The position numbers and the translations under genes are program-made. Positions 14,991 to 23,619 of a DNA stretch of 64,000 nt are shown here, piece by piece. The notes under the pieces were generated by a model. That model ran no database searches. It worked only from the letters and a program-made list of their open reading frames with translations, and had not been told where the DNA came from. Every line of letters starts with the position of its first letter. Position 1 is the stretch's first letter. Origin of the DNA: Ferrimonas sp048263965 (GTDB taxonomy: Bacteria; Pseudomonadota; Gammaproteobacteria; Enterobacterales; Shewanellaceae); contig NZ_JBLXDO010000018.1 in NCBI RefSeq assembly GCF_048263965.1, forward strand, positions 1 to 64,000. Direction: 5' to 3'.

Positions 14991-16949
14991 ATGAACAGCA
15001 AGGAATGGGTGTTTTTGAGTGCAGCAGCCTTGGTATTGGCAGGCTGTGGTGGCGAGAGGCCTCCGACCCCGGTGGGGGAAGCCAGCGAGTTTACCCATGC
15101 ACACAACAGTCGTGTGGCTCAGTCTCTGCCCCTGGCCAGCCAGCAGGCGTTCGAGGATGCCCGCCGCGGCTTGATCGCCTCTCCTGAGTCCCTGACCGTT
15201 AAAGATGAAGAGGGAACGGTGATCTGGTCGCTGCAGCAGTACGCTTTCCTGATGGATGATGCGCCGGATACGGTTAATCCCAGCCTGTGGCGTCAGGCCC
15301 AGTTGAATAATCTGGCTGGCTTGTTTGAGGTGAGCCCCGGGATCTACCAGGTACGAGGTTTCGATCTGGCCAACATGACCCTGATTCGTGGTGAACAGGG
15401 GTGGATCCTGGTGGACCCGCTGACCAGTTTAGAGACCGCCCAGGCGGCGTTGGCCTTCGCCTTTGATCACCTTGAATCCGATCCCATCACAACCATCATC
15501 TACACCCACAGTCATGTGGATCACTTTGGCGGCGCCGAGGCGGCCAGAGAGTACGCCGACGGCGAACTGACGGTGGTGGCGCCAGCGGGTTTTATGAAGG
15601 AAGCCACCAGTGAAAACATCCTGGTGGGCACCGCCATGGTGCGACGGGCCGGCTACCAGTATGGACGTAAGCTGTCAGTCTCGCCGCTGGGGCATGTGGA
15701 CCTGGGGTTGGGCAAGTCGGTCGCGTTTGGCACCGTGGGTTTGATACCGCCCAACCTGGATGTGATGCAAACCGGAGAACGCCTCACGCTGGATGGGGTG
15801 GAGTTTGAGTTCCAGATGGTCTCCGGCTCAGAAGCCCCCTCAGAGTTCACCTTTTACCTTCCTCAGCAAAGGGCTTTCTGCGGCGCCGAGATGGTGTCGC
15901 AAACCATGCACAACCTCTACACCCTCCGTGGTGCCAAGGTTCGCGATGCTTTGGGGTGGAGCAGATACATCGATGAAGCAGCGAACCGCTACCAGGATGC
16001 CGAGATCTATTTTGGCGGCCACCACTGGCCGGTGTGGGGGCAGGAGAGGGTACAGGGTTTTCTGAACAGTCAGCGTGACCTCTATAAATTCATCCACGAC
16101 CAGACCCTGAGGCTGGCCAATCAGGGCTACACGCCGGGGGAGATCGCCGAACAGCTGCAGTTGCCTCAAGGGTTGAGGGAGGAGTTTTCTGCCAGAGGCT
16201 ATTACGGCACCTTGAAACACAATATTCGAGCGGTCTATCAATTCTACTTTGGCTGGTATGACGGCAATCCGGCACATCTGGACCCACTGCCACGCTCCTC
16301 GGCGGCCAGGCGCTATGTAGAGCTGGCTGGCGGCGCCGAAGCGATGCGCAATAAGGCGACCGCAGCCATGGATCTGGGTGAGTACCGCTGGGCAGCCGAG
16401 CTGCTTAATCACCTGGTGTTCTTCGACCCCGATGACAGCAGTGCCAAAGAGATGCTGGCCCGGGCTTACGAGCAGATGGGGTATCAGGCCGAATCTGGTA
16501 CCTGGCGTGACTCCTATCTGAGCGCTGCCCTGGAGTTGCGGGAGGGGGTGCCCGAGGGGCTGAGTATGGAGAAGAAGATGGCCGGAGTTCTTTATCAGAC
16601 CGATACGCCTCATTTCCTCGACGCTCTGGCCACCAGAGTCGACTATGAGGCCGCCGGTGTGGAACGCTACGCCCTGGTACTAGAGATCCTGGGCGCCCAG
16701 GAGCGTTATTTGCTGGAGATCGCCAACGGGGTACTGCACTACCGGACCTTGAATGATGAGCCAGAAGAGTCCATTCCGTATCTCGGGCTCAGCCGCAAGC
16801 TGTTCATCCAGGTGGCCTCTCGTCAGGTGGCTATGCAGGACCTGGTCACCGGTGACAACCTCAGTGTGGATGGCAGCATCATGGACATGGTGGCCTTCTT
16901 CCGACTGTTTGAACCTGTTAACGGTGATTTTTCCATCGTCGAACCATAA
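14991..16949 (+). CDS. Alkyl sulfatase-like lipoprotein (metallo-beta-lactamase fold)
   Basis: A 652-residue protein like SdsA1/YjcS alkyl sulfatases, which cleave sulfate from alkyl sulfates. An N-terminal lipobox (LVLAGC, Cys19) replaces the plain signal peptide of some relatives and predicts membrane anchoring. The metal-binding motif THSHVDHFGG lies near residues 171-180. A later FGGHHWPVWG and FCGAEMVSQTMHN match the sulfatase-specific metal site. The remainder carries the dimerisation domain and an SCP2-like C-terminal domain. A hairpin follows the stop. Confidence 0.85.
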   Translation: MNSKEWVFLSAAALVLAGCGGERPPTPVGEASEFTHAHNSRVAQSLPLASQQAFEDARRGLIASPESLTVKDEEGTVIWSLQQYAFLMDDAPDTVNPSLWRQAQLNNLAGLFEVSPGIYQVRGFDLANMTLIRGEQGWILVDPLTSLETAQAALAFAFDHLESDPITTIIYTHSHVDHFGGAEAAREYADGELTVVAPAGFMKEATSENILVGTAMVRRAGYQYGRKLSVSPLGHVDLGLGKSVAFGTVGLIPPNLDVMQTGERLTLDGVEFEFQMVSGSEAPSEFTFYLPQQRAFCGAEMVSQTMHNLYTLRGAKVRDALGWSRYIDEAANRYQDAEIYFGGHHWPVWGQERVQGFLNSQRDLYKFIHDQTLRLANQGYTPGEIAEQLQLPQGLREEFSARGYYGTLKHNIRAVYQFYFGWYDGNPAHLDPLPRSSAARRYVELAGGAEAMRNKATAAMDLGEYRWAAELLNHLVFFDPDDSSAKEMLARAYEQMGYQAESGTWRDSYLSAALELREGVPEGLSMEKKMAGVLYQTDTPHFLDALATRVDYEAAGVERYALVLEILGAQERYLLEIANGVLHYRTLNDEPEESIPYLGLSRKLFIQVASRQVAMQDLVTGDNLSVDGSIMDMVAFFRLFEPVNGDFSIVEP

Positions 16950-16968
16950 AATTATTTATCTTGATGAC

Positions 16969-17003
16969 CGGCGCCGAAGCGAATAAACTTCGGCGCCGAT
17001 TTA
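16969..17003 (+). terminator. Hairpin, probable terminator after the alkyl sulfatase gene
   Basis: CGGCGCCGAAG and CTTCGGCGCCG form a perfect 11-bp stem around an 8-nt loop, followed by ATTTACTTT. The T tract is weak. Confidence 0.6.
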
Positions 17004-17106
17004 CTTTCCGGTTACAAATGTATTCCGATCCGGTAAATCGACTCTTCTTCAGGAACCTCGGGAGCGTGCCGCTCTCTAAAGGTGGAGTGTTTAAGGGACG
17101 GTATTG

Positions 17107-17532
17107 ATGAACTGGCTAAAACGCGGATGCTACTGGGCCGCACTGGGATTGATCCTTTTCCCATTTCTTGCCCTGCTGTTTGAATTTCCTCTGGCCTTCC
17201 AGGTGTATGATGATGTTGGTCACCGCCACGGTGCCAGCAGCGAACTCAAGCAATTTGTGCTGGCCAACTACTGGCTGCCCTCATGTTGGTTGGCGTCGGG
17301 CCTGTTGCTGATCGGTGCCGGCATCGAGCGGCGTACTCTGCCCATGGCCTTTGGCGGCGGACTGCTGCTGCTGTTTCCCCTGATTCATTATGGTGTTGCT
17401 CGTCTGAGTGCTTCATTGCTGAGCAGCTGTGACGATTGCCGGGTGTTCGGTCCCTCCGAGCTTGTGGTGAACATCATCATCGTGATGTTGGGCGCCCTGG
17501 TTCTGCAACGCTGGCGCAATCCGAGCGCCTGA
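17107..17532 (+). CDS. Hypothetical membrane protein, four transmembrane segments
   Basis: About 141 residues with hydrophobic segments near 9-28, 55-73, 80-95 and 119-135. A cysteine pair (SSCDDC) sits in the loop before the last segment. No family was recognised. The ATG at 17107 follows an in-frame TTG directly and is preceded by AAGGGA, so ATG is preferred. The hydrolase gene begins 84 nt downstream and may be cotranscribed. Confidence 0.65.
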   Translation: MNWLKRGCYWAALGLILFPFLALLFEFPLAFQVYDDVGHRHGASSELKQFVLANYWLPSCWLASGLLLIGAGIERRTLPMAFGGGLLLLFPLIHYGVARLSASLLSSCDDCRVFGPSELVVNIIIVMLGALVLQRWRNPSA

Positions 17533-17616
17533 AAGACCGGGCCTGTCGCCTTGTGCGCCTGTGAACCCTCTGTTAGCTTGAAAGGTTAGACAAGCGAAAG
17601 GGCGCAGGGGGATGCG

Positions 17617-18432
17617 ATGCCAGTCAGGGAAAGAATGGCTCATGAAGGGGTTGAAGGCGTGCGGGTAGGGCGCTTCAATCAGGGGATCAACACCACCTTC
17701 ATCCTCTACCGCATCGGCGAAACCCAGATTGACACCGGACCGCCAAACCAGTGGGCCACCATACGTCGTCTCCTCGATGCCCAACCTCCCAAGCGGCTGT
17801 TGCTGACCCATCATCATGAAGATCATGCGGGCAACGCCGCCCGAATCGCCACCCGCTACCATTTGACCCCTCTGGCGCCCGAATTGGGCCGGGCCAAGCT
17901 GGCTCGGGGTTATCGCATTCCCCCTATTCAGAGGCTGATCTGGGGCAGCCCACAGCCTGTGGAGACCCAAACTCTGCCTGAGCAGGTTCCGATGGCTGCA
18001 GGTGGAGCGCTGCATGCGGTTCATACCCCGGGACACGCTAAGGACCTGACCTGCTTCCACTGGCCGGATCGGGGTTACCTGTTTAGCGGGGATCTCTACC
18101 TGTCCAAGTCGATCCGTTACCTGAGGGCGGATGAAAACCTGTTGCAGTTGATGCAGAGCATCAACAAGGTGCTGGCGCTGGAGTTTGATGTGCTGTTTTG
18201 CCCTCACAGGGGCATAGTCCCTCAGGGCCACCTGGCCTTGAGGGAGAAGCTGGATAACCTGCGCGGACTGTGTGACAAGGCCAGTGCTTTGCATCGGGAG
18301 GGGATAGAGCCTGACGAGATCATCAACCGGCTGTTGGGGCCGGAAGATTGGCTGTCCAAGCTCAGTGGCTACAACATCAGCAAGGGCAACCTGATCAGGC
18401 AGGCGGTGGCAATCGATTCGGCTAAGGTGTAG
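17617..18432 (+). CDS. Metallo-beta-lactamase-fold hydrolase
   Basis: A 271-residue cytoplasmic protein with the metal motif THHHEDHAGN at 64-73 (His65, His67, Asp69, His70). It also has HTPGHAKDL (next ligand His), a LFSGDLYL aspartate and a late CPHRG. This is the glyoxalase-II/hydroxyacylglutathione-hydrolase-like branch, with a winged-helix-like tail around 225-268. The substrate cannot be read from the sequence. The stop is followed by a bidirectional hairpin shared with the convergent nrdG. Confidence 0.85.
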   Translation: MPVRERMAHEGVEGVRVGRFNQGINTTFILYRIGETQIDTGPPNQWATIRRLLDAQPPKRLLLTHHHEDHAGNAARIATRYHLTPLAPELGRAKLARGYRIPPIQRLIWGSPQPVETQTLPEQVPMAAGGALHAVHTPGHAKDLTCFHWPDRGYLFSGDLYLSKSIRYLRADENLLQLMQSINKVLALEFDVLFCPHRGIVPQGHLALREKLDNLRGLCDKASALHREGIEPDEIINRLLGPEDWLSKLSGYNISKGNLIRQAVAIDSAKV

Positions 18433-18450
18433 CGATTTACGACGACAATG

Positions 18451-18477
18451 ACAAAGGGGCCTGAGGGCCCCTTTGTT
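18451..18477. terminator. Bidirectional terminator between the MBL hydrolase gene and nrdG
   Basis: ACAAAGGGGCC pairs with GGCCCCTTTGT, with TTGTC on one side and a complementary weak tract on the other. It lies between convergent gene ends. Confidence 0.7.
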
Positions 18478-18499
18478 GTCTGCCTTTGGCGTGCGGATG

Positions 18500-18997
18500 T
18501 TACTCTACGGCGGGCACGCTCTCCTGCGCCCTTTGTGAGAGGCGGTGGATCACCTGGTTGCTGCTGCCTCGCCAAAGCAAAGAGGGATCCGCCAGTTCCT
18601 GTTCGAAACGGCCGTCGATCAGCACATCCAGATAGGGCAGCAGTGCCCGCTGCGCTTCGTCCAGCTCATCCAGGCGGTAACCTGTCCAGCACCAGATGTC
18701 TTTGTCTGGGCAGTGCTCCTTGACCCGGGTCACCAGCTCGAGAATGGCGGGTACATTGGCCGGGTGCAGAGGGTCTCCGCCGGAGAGGCTCAGGCCACGG
18801 CGTTTGATGCGGGTGTCGCTCAGATCACGGATGATCTGGTCAGCCATCTCCTCGGTGAAGGGGTGACCGGAGTCCAGTCGCTGGGTGCTCTGGTTGTAAC
18901 ACCCCTTACACTGATGGACACATCCCGCCACAAACAGGGTGCAGCGAGTGCCCAGTCCATTGACCACGTCCACCGGATAATAGTTGTGATAGTTCAT
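18500..18997 (-). CDS. nrdG: Anaerobic ribonucleotide reductase-activating protein
   Basis: A radical-SAM activase that makes the glycyl radical on NrdD. The cluster motif CVHQCKGCYN (C-x3-C-x2-C) lies near residues 26-35, followed by LSGGDPLHPAN for SAM binding. Starting at the internal ATG gives MNYHNYYPVD, the usual NrdG N-terminus, and that ATG follows AAGGG by 7 nt. An upstream TTG/ATG pair at 19012-19015 would add six unusual residues. It lies 61 nt downstream of nrdD, separated by a hairpin with a T run that may lower its expression. Confidence 0.95.
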   Translation of the reverse strand: MNYHNYYPVDVVNGLGTRCTLFVAGCVHQCKGCYNQSTQRLDSGHPFTEEMADQIIRDLSDTRIKRRGLSLSGGDPLHPANVPAILELVTRVKEHCPDKDIWCWTGYRLDELDEAQRALLPYLDVLIDGRFEQELADPSLLWRGSSNQVIHRLSQRAQESVPAVE

Positions 18998-19017
18998 TGA
19001 GGGGCCCTTCATCAAAA

Positions 19018-19040
19018 AGGGCAGGGACAGGCCCTGCCCT
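19018..19040 (-). terminator. Hairpin with T tract between nrdD and nrdG (possible attenuator)
   Basis: On the minus strand AGGGCAGGG...CCCTGCCCT forms a 9-bp stem followed at once by TTTTTG and the nrdG start region. It probably terminates part of the transcripts, so that NrdG is made in smaller amounts than NrdD. Confidence 0.65.
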
Positions 19041-19058
19041 CTATCATGTACTCAAATG

Positions 19059-21176
19059 CTACAGGTGCTTAATCCGACGCTTTACCTCTTCCTGCTTACC
19101 CTCGTTGAAGGGACGGGCGTCAGGGCTGCCCAGGTAACCGCATACACGTCGGGTCACGGACACCTTAGCCGGATCATGGTTGCCGCACTTGGGGCAGGTG
19201 AAGCCTTTTGAGGTGCAATCGAACTCACCGGTGAAGCCGCACTTATAGCACTCATCGATGGGGGTGTTGGTGCCATAGTAGGGCACGTGCTGGTAGGCGT
19301 AATCCCACACGTCTTCCAACGCCTCGACGTTTTTCTGCATGTTGGGGTACTCGCCGTAGCAGATGAAGCCACCGTTGGCGATTTTCGGATAGGGCTTCTC
19401 GAAATCGATCTTATCGTAGGGGTTCACCTTCTTTTCCACATCCAGGTGGAAACTGTTGGTGTAGTAGCCCTTATCGGTTACGCCGTCGACAACGCCGAAC
19501 TGGCGCTGATCGATCTTGCAGAACCGGGTGCACAGGTTTTCACTGGGGGTGGAGTAGAGGCTGAAGCCGTAGCCGGTTTGTGCTTTCCAGGCGTCGGTAG
19601 CGGCGCGCAGACGCTCTACGATGGTCAGGGCCTTGGTGCGCATCTCCTCGGAGTCAAACACGTGACCACAAGCCCCGTACAGGGCGTTTACGGTCTCATG
19701 CAGACCAATGTAGCCCAGAGAGATGGAGGCTCGGCCATTTTTGAAGATTTCACTGATGTCATCGTCCGGCTTCAGGCGAACACCGCAGGCACCCTCCATG
19801 TACAGGATGGGGGCCACCCGTGCCTTAACGCCTTCAAGGCGGTCGATGCGGGTCATCAGGGCCTTCTTCGCCAGCGCCAGGCGATCGTCCAGCAGTTCGA
19901 AGAACAGGTTCTCATTGCCCTTGGCTTCGATGGCAATGCGGGGCAGGTTAAGGCTGACCACGCCCAGGTTGTTGCGACCTTCGTGCACCAGCTGGCCGTC
20001 CTGCTCATAGGCGGACAGGAAGCTACGGCAACCCATGGGGGTTTTGAAGGATCCGGTCACCTCGACCACACGGTCATAGTTGAGGATATCCGGGTACATA
20101 CGCTTGGTGGAGCACTCCAGCGCCAGCTTCTTGATGTCGTAGTTGGCGTCGCCCTCTTTGTGGTTCAGGCCATCGCGGATGGCGAACACCAGTTTGGGGA
20201 ACACCGGGGTCTTGTGGTTCTTGCCCAGGCCCACCATGCGCACCTTGAGGATGGATTGTTGGATCAGGCGGCTCTGCCAGCTGGTACCCAGGCCAAAGCC
20301 GAAGGTTACGAAGGGGGTCTGGCCATTGGCGGTATGCAGGGTGTTGACCTCGTACTCCAGGCTCTGGAAGGCGTCATAACACTCCTTCTCGGTGCGAGCC
20401 ATGGCGTAGGCCTTCACGTCGGATACCTGCCACTCCTTGCCCACTTCCAGGTGCTTTTCGTAGCTCTTGGTAACGTAAGGTTCCAGCACCTCATCGATGC
20501 GGTTGATGGTGGTACCACCATAGATGTGGCTGGCGACCTGGGCAATGATCTGTGCGGTCACCGCGGTGGCGGTGGAGATGGACTTGGGTACGTCGATTTC
20601 GGCGTTACCCATCTTAAAGCCGCCGGTCAGCATCCCTTCCAGATCGATCAACATGCAGTTGAACATGGGGAAGAAGGGGGCGTAGTCCAGGTCGTGATAG
20701 TGGATCTCTCCGCACTCATGGGCCTTGACCACATCCCGAGGCAGGATGTGTCGGGTGGCGTAGTGCTTGGCAACGATGCCGGCCAGCAGGTCACGCTGAG
20801 TGGGGATCACCTTGGAGTCCTTGTTGGCGTTTTCGTGGAGCAGGGCAGCGTTGCTCTGATCCACCAGGCCACGGATCTCCCGGTTCAGGCGGCTATTGGA
20901 TTCGCGGGCAATATCGCGGTCGTGGCGATATTCGATGTAGGCACGGGCCACCGCTTTGTAGGGGCCCGACATCAGATGGTTTTCCACCATCTGCTGGATC
21001 TCGTCGATGTTGACGTTGCCAGACTCAGCCAGTTCCTGCTCAATGGTGTCGGAGACACGTTGAGCGTAATCATCATCCTTGACGTCAGCTGCCATGGCAG
21101 CCCGTGCGATAGCGTCGCGAATCCTTGCGCTATCAAAGGGCACCTGACAACCGTCTCTCTTAATCACAACTGGCAT
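19059..21176 (-). CDS. nrdD: Anaerobic (class III) ribonucleoside-triphosphate reductase
   Basis: A 705-residue enzyme that reduces NTPs to dNTPs without oxygen. An ATP-cone regulatory domain occupies residues 1 to about 90 (VIKRDGCQVPFDSARI). The catalytic barrel includes QTPFVTFGFGLGTSWQSR. The C-terminal end has a zinc site (CYKCG...CPKCG) and the glycyl-radical loop RRVCGYLGSPDARPF with Gly680. It is slightly shorter than the E. coli protein. The promoter region holds a perfect FNR box and a candidate NrdR box pair. nrdG is downstream. Confidence 0.97.
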   Translation of the reverse strand: MPVVIKRDGCQVPFDSARIRDAIARAAMAADVKDDDYAQRVSDTIEQELAESGNVNIDEIQQMVENHLMSGPYKAVARAYIEYRHDRDIARESNSRLNREIRGLVDQSNAALLHENANKDSKVIPTQRDLLAGIVAKHYATRHILPRDVVKAHECGEIHYHDLDYAPFFPMFNCMLIDLEGMLTGGFKMGNAEIDVPKSISTATAVTAQIIAQVASHIYGGTTINRIDEVLEPYVTKSYEKHLEVGKEWQVSDVKAYAMARTEKECYDAFQSLEYEVNTLHTANGQTPFVTFGFGLGTSWQSRLIQQSILKVRMVGLGKNHKTPVFPKLVFAIRDGLNHKEGDANYDIKKLALECSTKRMYPDILNYDRVVEVTGSFKTPMGCRSFLSAYEQDGQLVHEGRNNLGVVSLNLPRIAIEAKGNENLFFELLDDRLALAKKALMTRIDRLEGVKARVAPILYMEGACGVRLKPDDDISEIFKNGRASISLGYIGLHETVNALYGACGHVFDSEEMRTKALTIVERLRAATDAWKAQTGYGFSLYSTPSENLCTRFCKIDQRQFGVVDGVTDKGYYTNSFHLDVEKKVNPYDKIDFEKPYPKIANGGFICYGEYPNMQKNVEALEDVWDYAYQHVPYYGTNTPIDECYKCGFTGEFDCTSKGFTCPKCGNHDPAKVSVTRRVCGYLGSPDARPFNEGKQEEVKRRIKHL

Positions 21177-21216
21177 GAGAAAAAATCCTTAAGAATGTAG
21201 GAATAGGCCTTGACAA

Positions 21217-21263
21217 GCACTACATCTTGTTGCCTTGTCTTGAATATGGCCCATATGTGGGGG
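21217..21263 (-). promoter_or_regulatory. Candidate NrdR box pair upstream of nrdD
   Basis: GCACTACATCTTGTTG (21217-21232) matches the NrdR consensus moderately and is 13/16 identical to a box upstream of nrdA. A weaker second box, GGCCCATATGTGGGGG (21248-21263), lies 15 bp away, the spacing known for NrdR box pairs. NrdR represses RNR genes when dNTP is ample; no nrdR gene is in the window. Confidence 0.5.
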
Positions 21264-21301
21264 TACGACGCATATTAAGCGCCAAAATTCCGTCGGATAA
21301 A

Positions 21302-21315
21302 TTGATCGCGATCAA
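21302..21315. promoter_or_regulatory. Perfect FNR-type box upstream of nrdD
   Basis: TTGATCGCGATCAA matches TTGAT-N4-ATCAA exactly and lies about 125 bp upstream of the nrdD start. It is the expected site for anaerobic activation by FNR (EtrA in Shewanella), fitting an oxygen-sensitive enzyme. CRP sites (TGTGA-N6-TCACA) differ. Confidence 0.8.
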
Positions 21316-21624
21316 GAAGATCACTACCCAAAATTCGAATGAGGTTACCGCCAGGTGATTCATTGGTTTTGATCAAGTTTTTCAAAAGTAATCAAGATGT
21401 ATCGGTGATGATCCTTTGATGTGATCTCTGAACACAGAGTCGGCGGTTGTCGATGCAAAAATGAGGGGGGCAGAGTGTGATGGAAACAGTGTTCGTCATA
21501 CTCGTCCCTGTGGATGGATTCACAGCTTGTGGAAAACCCGCTCCGCCCCTTGGTTGCCCTGCCTTAGAGCTGTGGTTAGATCCTTGTTAAACAATCGATC
21601 GCAAAAAGCGGTTTTTGATAACAA

Positions 21625-21650
21625 AAAAAGGGAGCGTTTGCTCCCTTTTT
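21625..21650 (-). terminator. Terminator of the M3 peptidase gene
   Basis: AAAAAGGGAG pairs with CTCCCTTTTT, flanked by A and T tracts, 25 nt beyond the stop codon. Confidence 0.9.
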
Positions 21651-21674
21651 GCTCAGTGCGAAGTGACCCTCTTT

Positions 21675-23534
21675 TTACAGCTTTTCGCTGCGATCAAGAA
21701 TGGTTTCCATCTCGTCCATCAGTCGGTTCATTCGCTTAAAGATCGCTTCATAAGGCTGGGCGGAAGCCAGGTCGACCCCGGCGTTTTTCACCAGGTCATA
21801 TGGGTAGTCGCTGCCACCGGACTTCAGCAGGTTAAGGTAGCGATCGTAGGCCGCCTTGTCGCCGCTGAGTACCTCATCGGCGAAGGCCGCAGAGGCTGCG
21901 ATGGAGGTGGCGTACTGATACACATAGAAGTTGTAGTAGAAGTGGGGCACATAGGCCCACTCGATGCCGTAGGCGTCATCGATGGCCATCACGCCTTTAT
22001 CGTGACCGTGGTAGCGACGCAGCAGGTCCAGGAAGATCTCTGAAGCGCGGGTGTCACTCAGGGGTTGGCCCTTCTCCACCTCTTCGTGGATGGCACGCTC
22101 AAATTCCGCAAACATGGTCTGACGGAAGAAGGTCTGGCGGAACTTCTCCAGAGTTTGGCCCAGGTAGTAGAGGCGTTCATTGTCGTCAGCGGCGTTTTTC
22201 AGCGCGTAGTCGGTGAGCAGGTGCTCCTGGAACGTGGAGGCGATCTCTGCGGTAAAGGTGGCGTAGCCTGCGGTGGCGTAGTGCTGATTGGCGTTGGCAT
22301 ACACCGAGTGCGTGGCGTGGCCCCACTCGTGGGTCAGGGTAGACACCGAGGTGTAGTCATCGTTGTAGTTCATCAGCACGTAGGGGTGAACGTCGTAGGC
22401 GCTGCCGCTCATGTAGGCACCAGAGCGCTTGCCCAGTTTGGGGTAAGTATCCATCCAGCGCTGATCCAGGCCGGTGCGGATCTTATCGACGTAAGCATCG
22501 CCCATGGGCTCCAGGGAGGCCAGCATCATCTCAATGCCGCGCTCGATGGGATAATCACCTGTGGCTTTGACCACGGCTGGGTAGATGTCAAAATAGCCTT
22601 GATCATCCAATTTCAGCATACGAGAGCGTAACTTAAGGTAGCGCTGCAGGGTGTCCAGGTTGGCGTTGGTGGTGTCTACCAGGGCGCTGTATACCTCAAC
22701 CGGAATGTTGTCTTCGCTCAGGGCTGCTTCCAGGGCGGAGTCGTGGTTGCGGCTGCGAGCGTTGAATACGTCGGCTTTGACATTGGCATCCAGCAAAGAG
22801 GCGATGGTGCGACGGTACTTGGACAGGGTGCCAAAGAAGTTGTCGAACGCCTTTTTACGTACGTCGCGATCCGGGTGGCTGCGGAAGCGGGCGTAGGTGG
22901 CCTGGTTCAGGGTCACCAGTTCGCCATCCAGTTCCACTTCAGGCCAGGGCAGTTCGGCATTGGTGAAGGTGGCGTAACTGGAGTAAGGAGCACTGGTGAT
23001 GGTGCCGGCGGCGGCCAGAATCTTCTCTGCAGCGGGCGCCAGGGTGTGGGCCTTGCCGCGCAGGATGTTTTCCAGCGGGAAGCGGTAGTCGGCCAGACGA
23101 GGCTCGGACTTCACCATGGCCATGACCTTCTCTTCACCCAGGCCGATCAGCTCAGGGTTGATAAAGGAGGAACCCTGGTGGAAGCGGTTGGCCAGCATGG
23201 CGATGGACTGACGCTTGGCCCCGTTGTCCGAGTTCCGCAGATCGGTGTCGGCATTGAGGTTGGCGTAGACATACAGCTGGGACAGGGTCTTGGACAGGCC
23301 GTAATAGAGATCCATGGCATCGGCCAGGGTTGCGGCAGATTGACCCAACTTGCCCTGATAGGCGGCGAGTTGGTCCAATTGCTTCTCCAGGCTGGTTTTT
23401 TGACCCTGCCACTGTTGCCAATCGGCGTAGAGTGGGGTCAGATCCCAGTTCTGTTGAGACTCCTCGGCCACCAGGGCCGGTGAAAGGGCGGCGCCGGCAA
23501 ACAGGGCCAGGCCAATCAGTGACTGCTTAAACAT
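21675..23534 (-). CDS. Exported M3-family oligoendopeptidase F-like metallopeptidase
   Basis: A 619-residue zinc peptidase. Residues 1-22 are a signal peptide (LIGLALFAGAALSPALVA), unlike the cytoplasmic PepF of Bacillus, so a periplasmic site is predicted. The zinc motif LTHEWGHATH has HEWGH at 402-406, with a downstream glutamate in TAEIASTFQEHLL. The N-terminal helical domain fits oligoendopeptidase F. It would trim short peptides in the periplasm. The gene has its own terminator and no partner. Confidence 0.9.
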   Translation of the reverse strand: MFKQSLIGLALFAGAALSPALVAEESQQNWDLTPLYADWQQWQGQKTSLEKQLDQLAAYQGKLGQSAATLADAMDLYYGLSKTLSQLYVYANLNADTDLRNSDNGAKRQSIAMLANRFHQGSSFINPELIGLGEEKVMAMVKSEPRLADYRFPLENILRGKAHTLAPAAEKILAAAGTITSAPYSSYATFTNAELPWPEVELDGELVTLNQATYARFRSHPDRDVRKKAFDNFFGTLSKYRRTIASLLDANVKADVFNARSRNHDSALEAALSEDNIPVEVYSALVDTTNANLDTLQRYLKLRSRMLKLDDQGYFDIYPAVVKATGDYPIERGIEMMLASLEPMGDAYVDKIRTGLDQRWMDTYPKLGKRSGAYMSGSAYDVHPYVLMNYNDDYTSVSTLTHEWGHATHSVYANANQHYATAGYATFTAEIASTFQEHLLTDYALKNAADDNERLYYLGQTLEKFRQTFFRQTMFAEFERAIHEEVEKGQPLSDTRASEIFLDLLRRYHGHDKGVMAIDDAYGIEWAYVPHFYYNFYVYQYATSIAASAAFADEVLSGDKAAYDRYLNLLKSGGSDYPYDLVKNAGVDLASAQPYEAIFKRMNRLMDEMETILDRSEKL

Positions 23535-23619
23535 TGTAAGTCCATATAATCGTTATGGTTAAAGACAGCAGCAGCTTAGCAACTGTGACGCAATGCTGTG
23601 AAACAACATTGGTAACAGA

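Larger units (their letters stand above)
21177..21624. other. Intergenic regulatory region upstream of nrdD
   Basis: A stretch of about 450 bp between nrdD and the convergent-side terminator of the M3 peptidase gene. It holds the NrdR-like boxes and the FNR box nearest nrdD, and a further TTGATCAA near 21369. No coding frame with family resemblance was seen. The half near 21430-21600 shows nothing recognisable. Confidence 0.6.

Noticed and set aside
17617..18432. A beta-lactamase conferring antibiotic resistance
   Set aside because: The fold is metallo-beta-lactamase but the protein lacks a signal peptide and resembles cytoplasmic glyoxalase-II-type hydrolases.
19287..21200. A 637-codon open frame antisense to nrdD
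   Set aside because: The same shadow effect; it covers nrdD and its promoter and has no recognisable domain.
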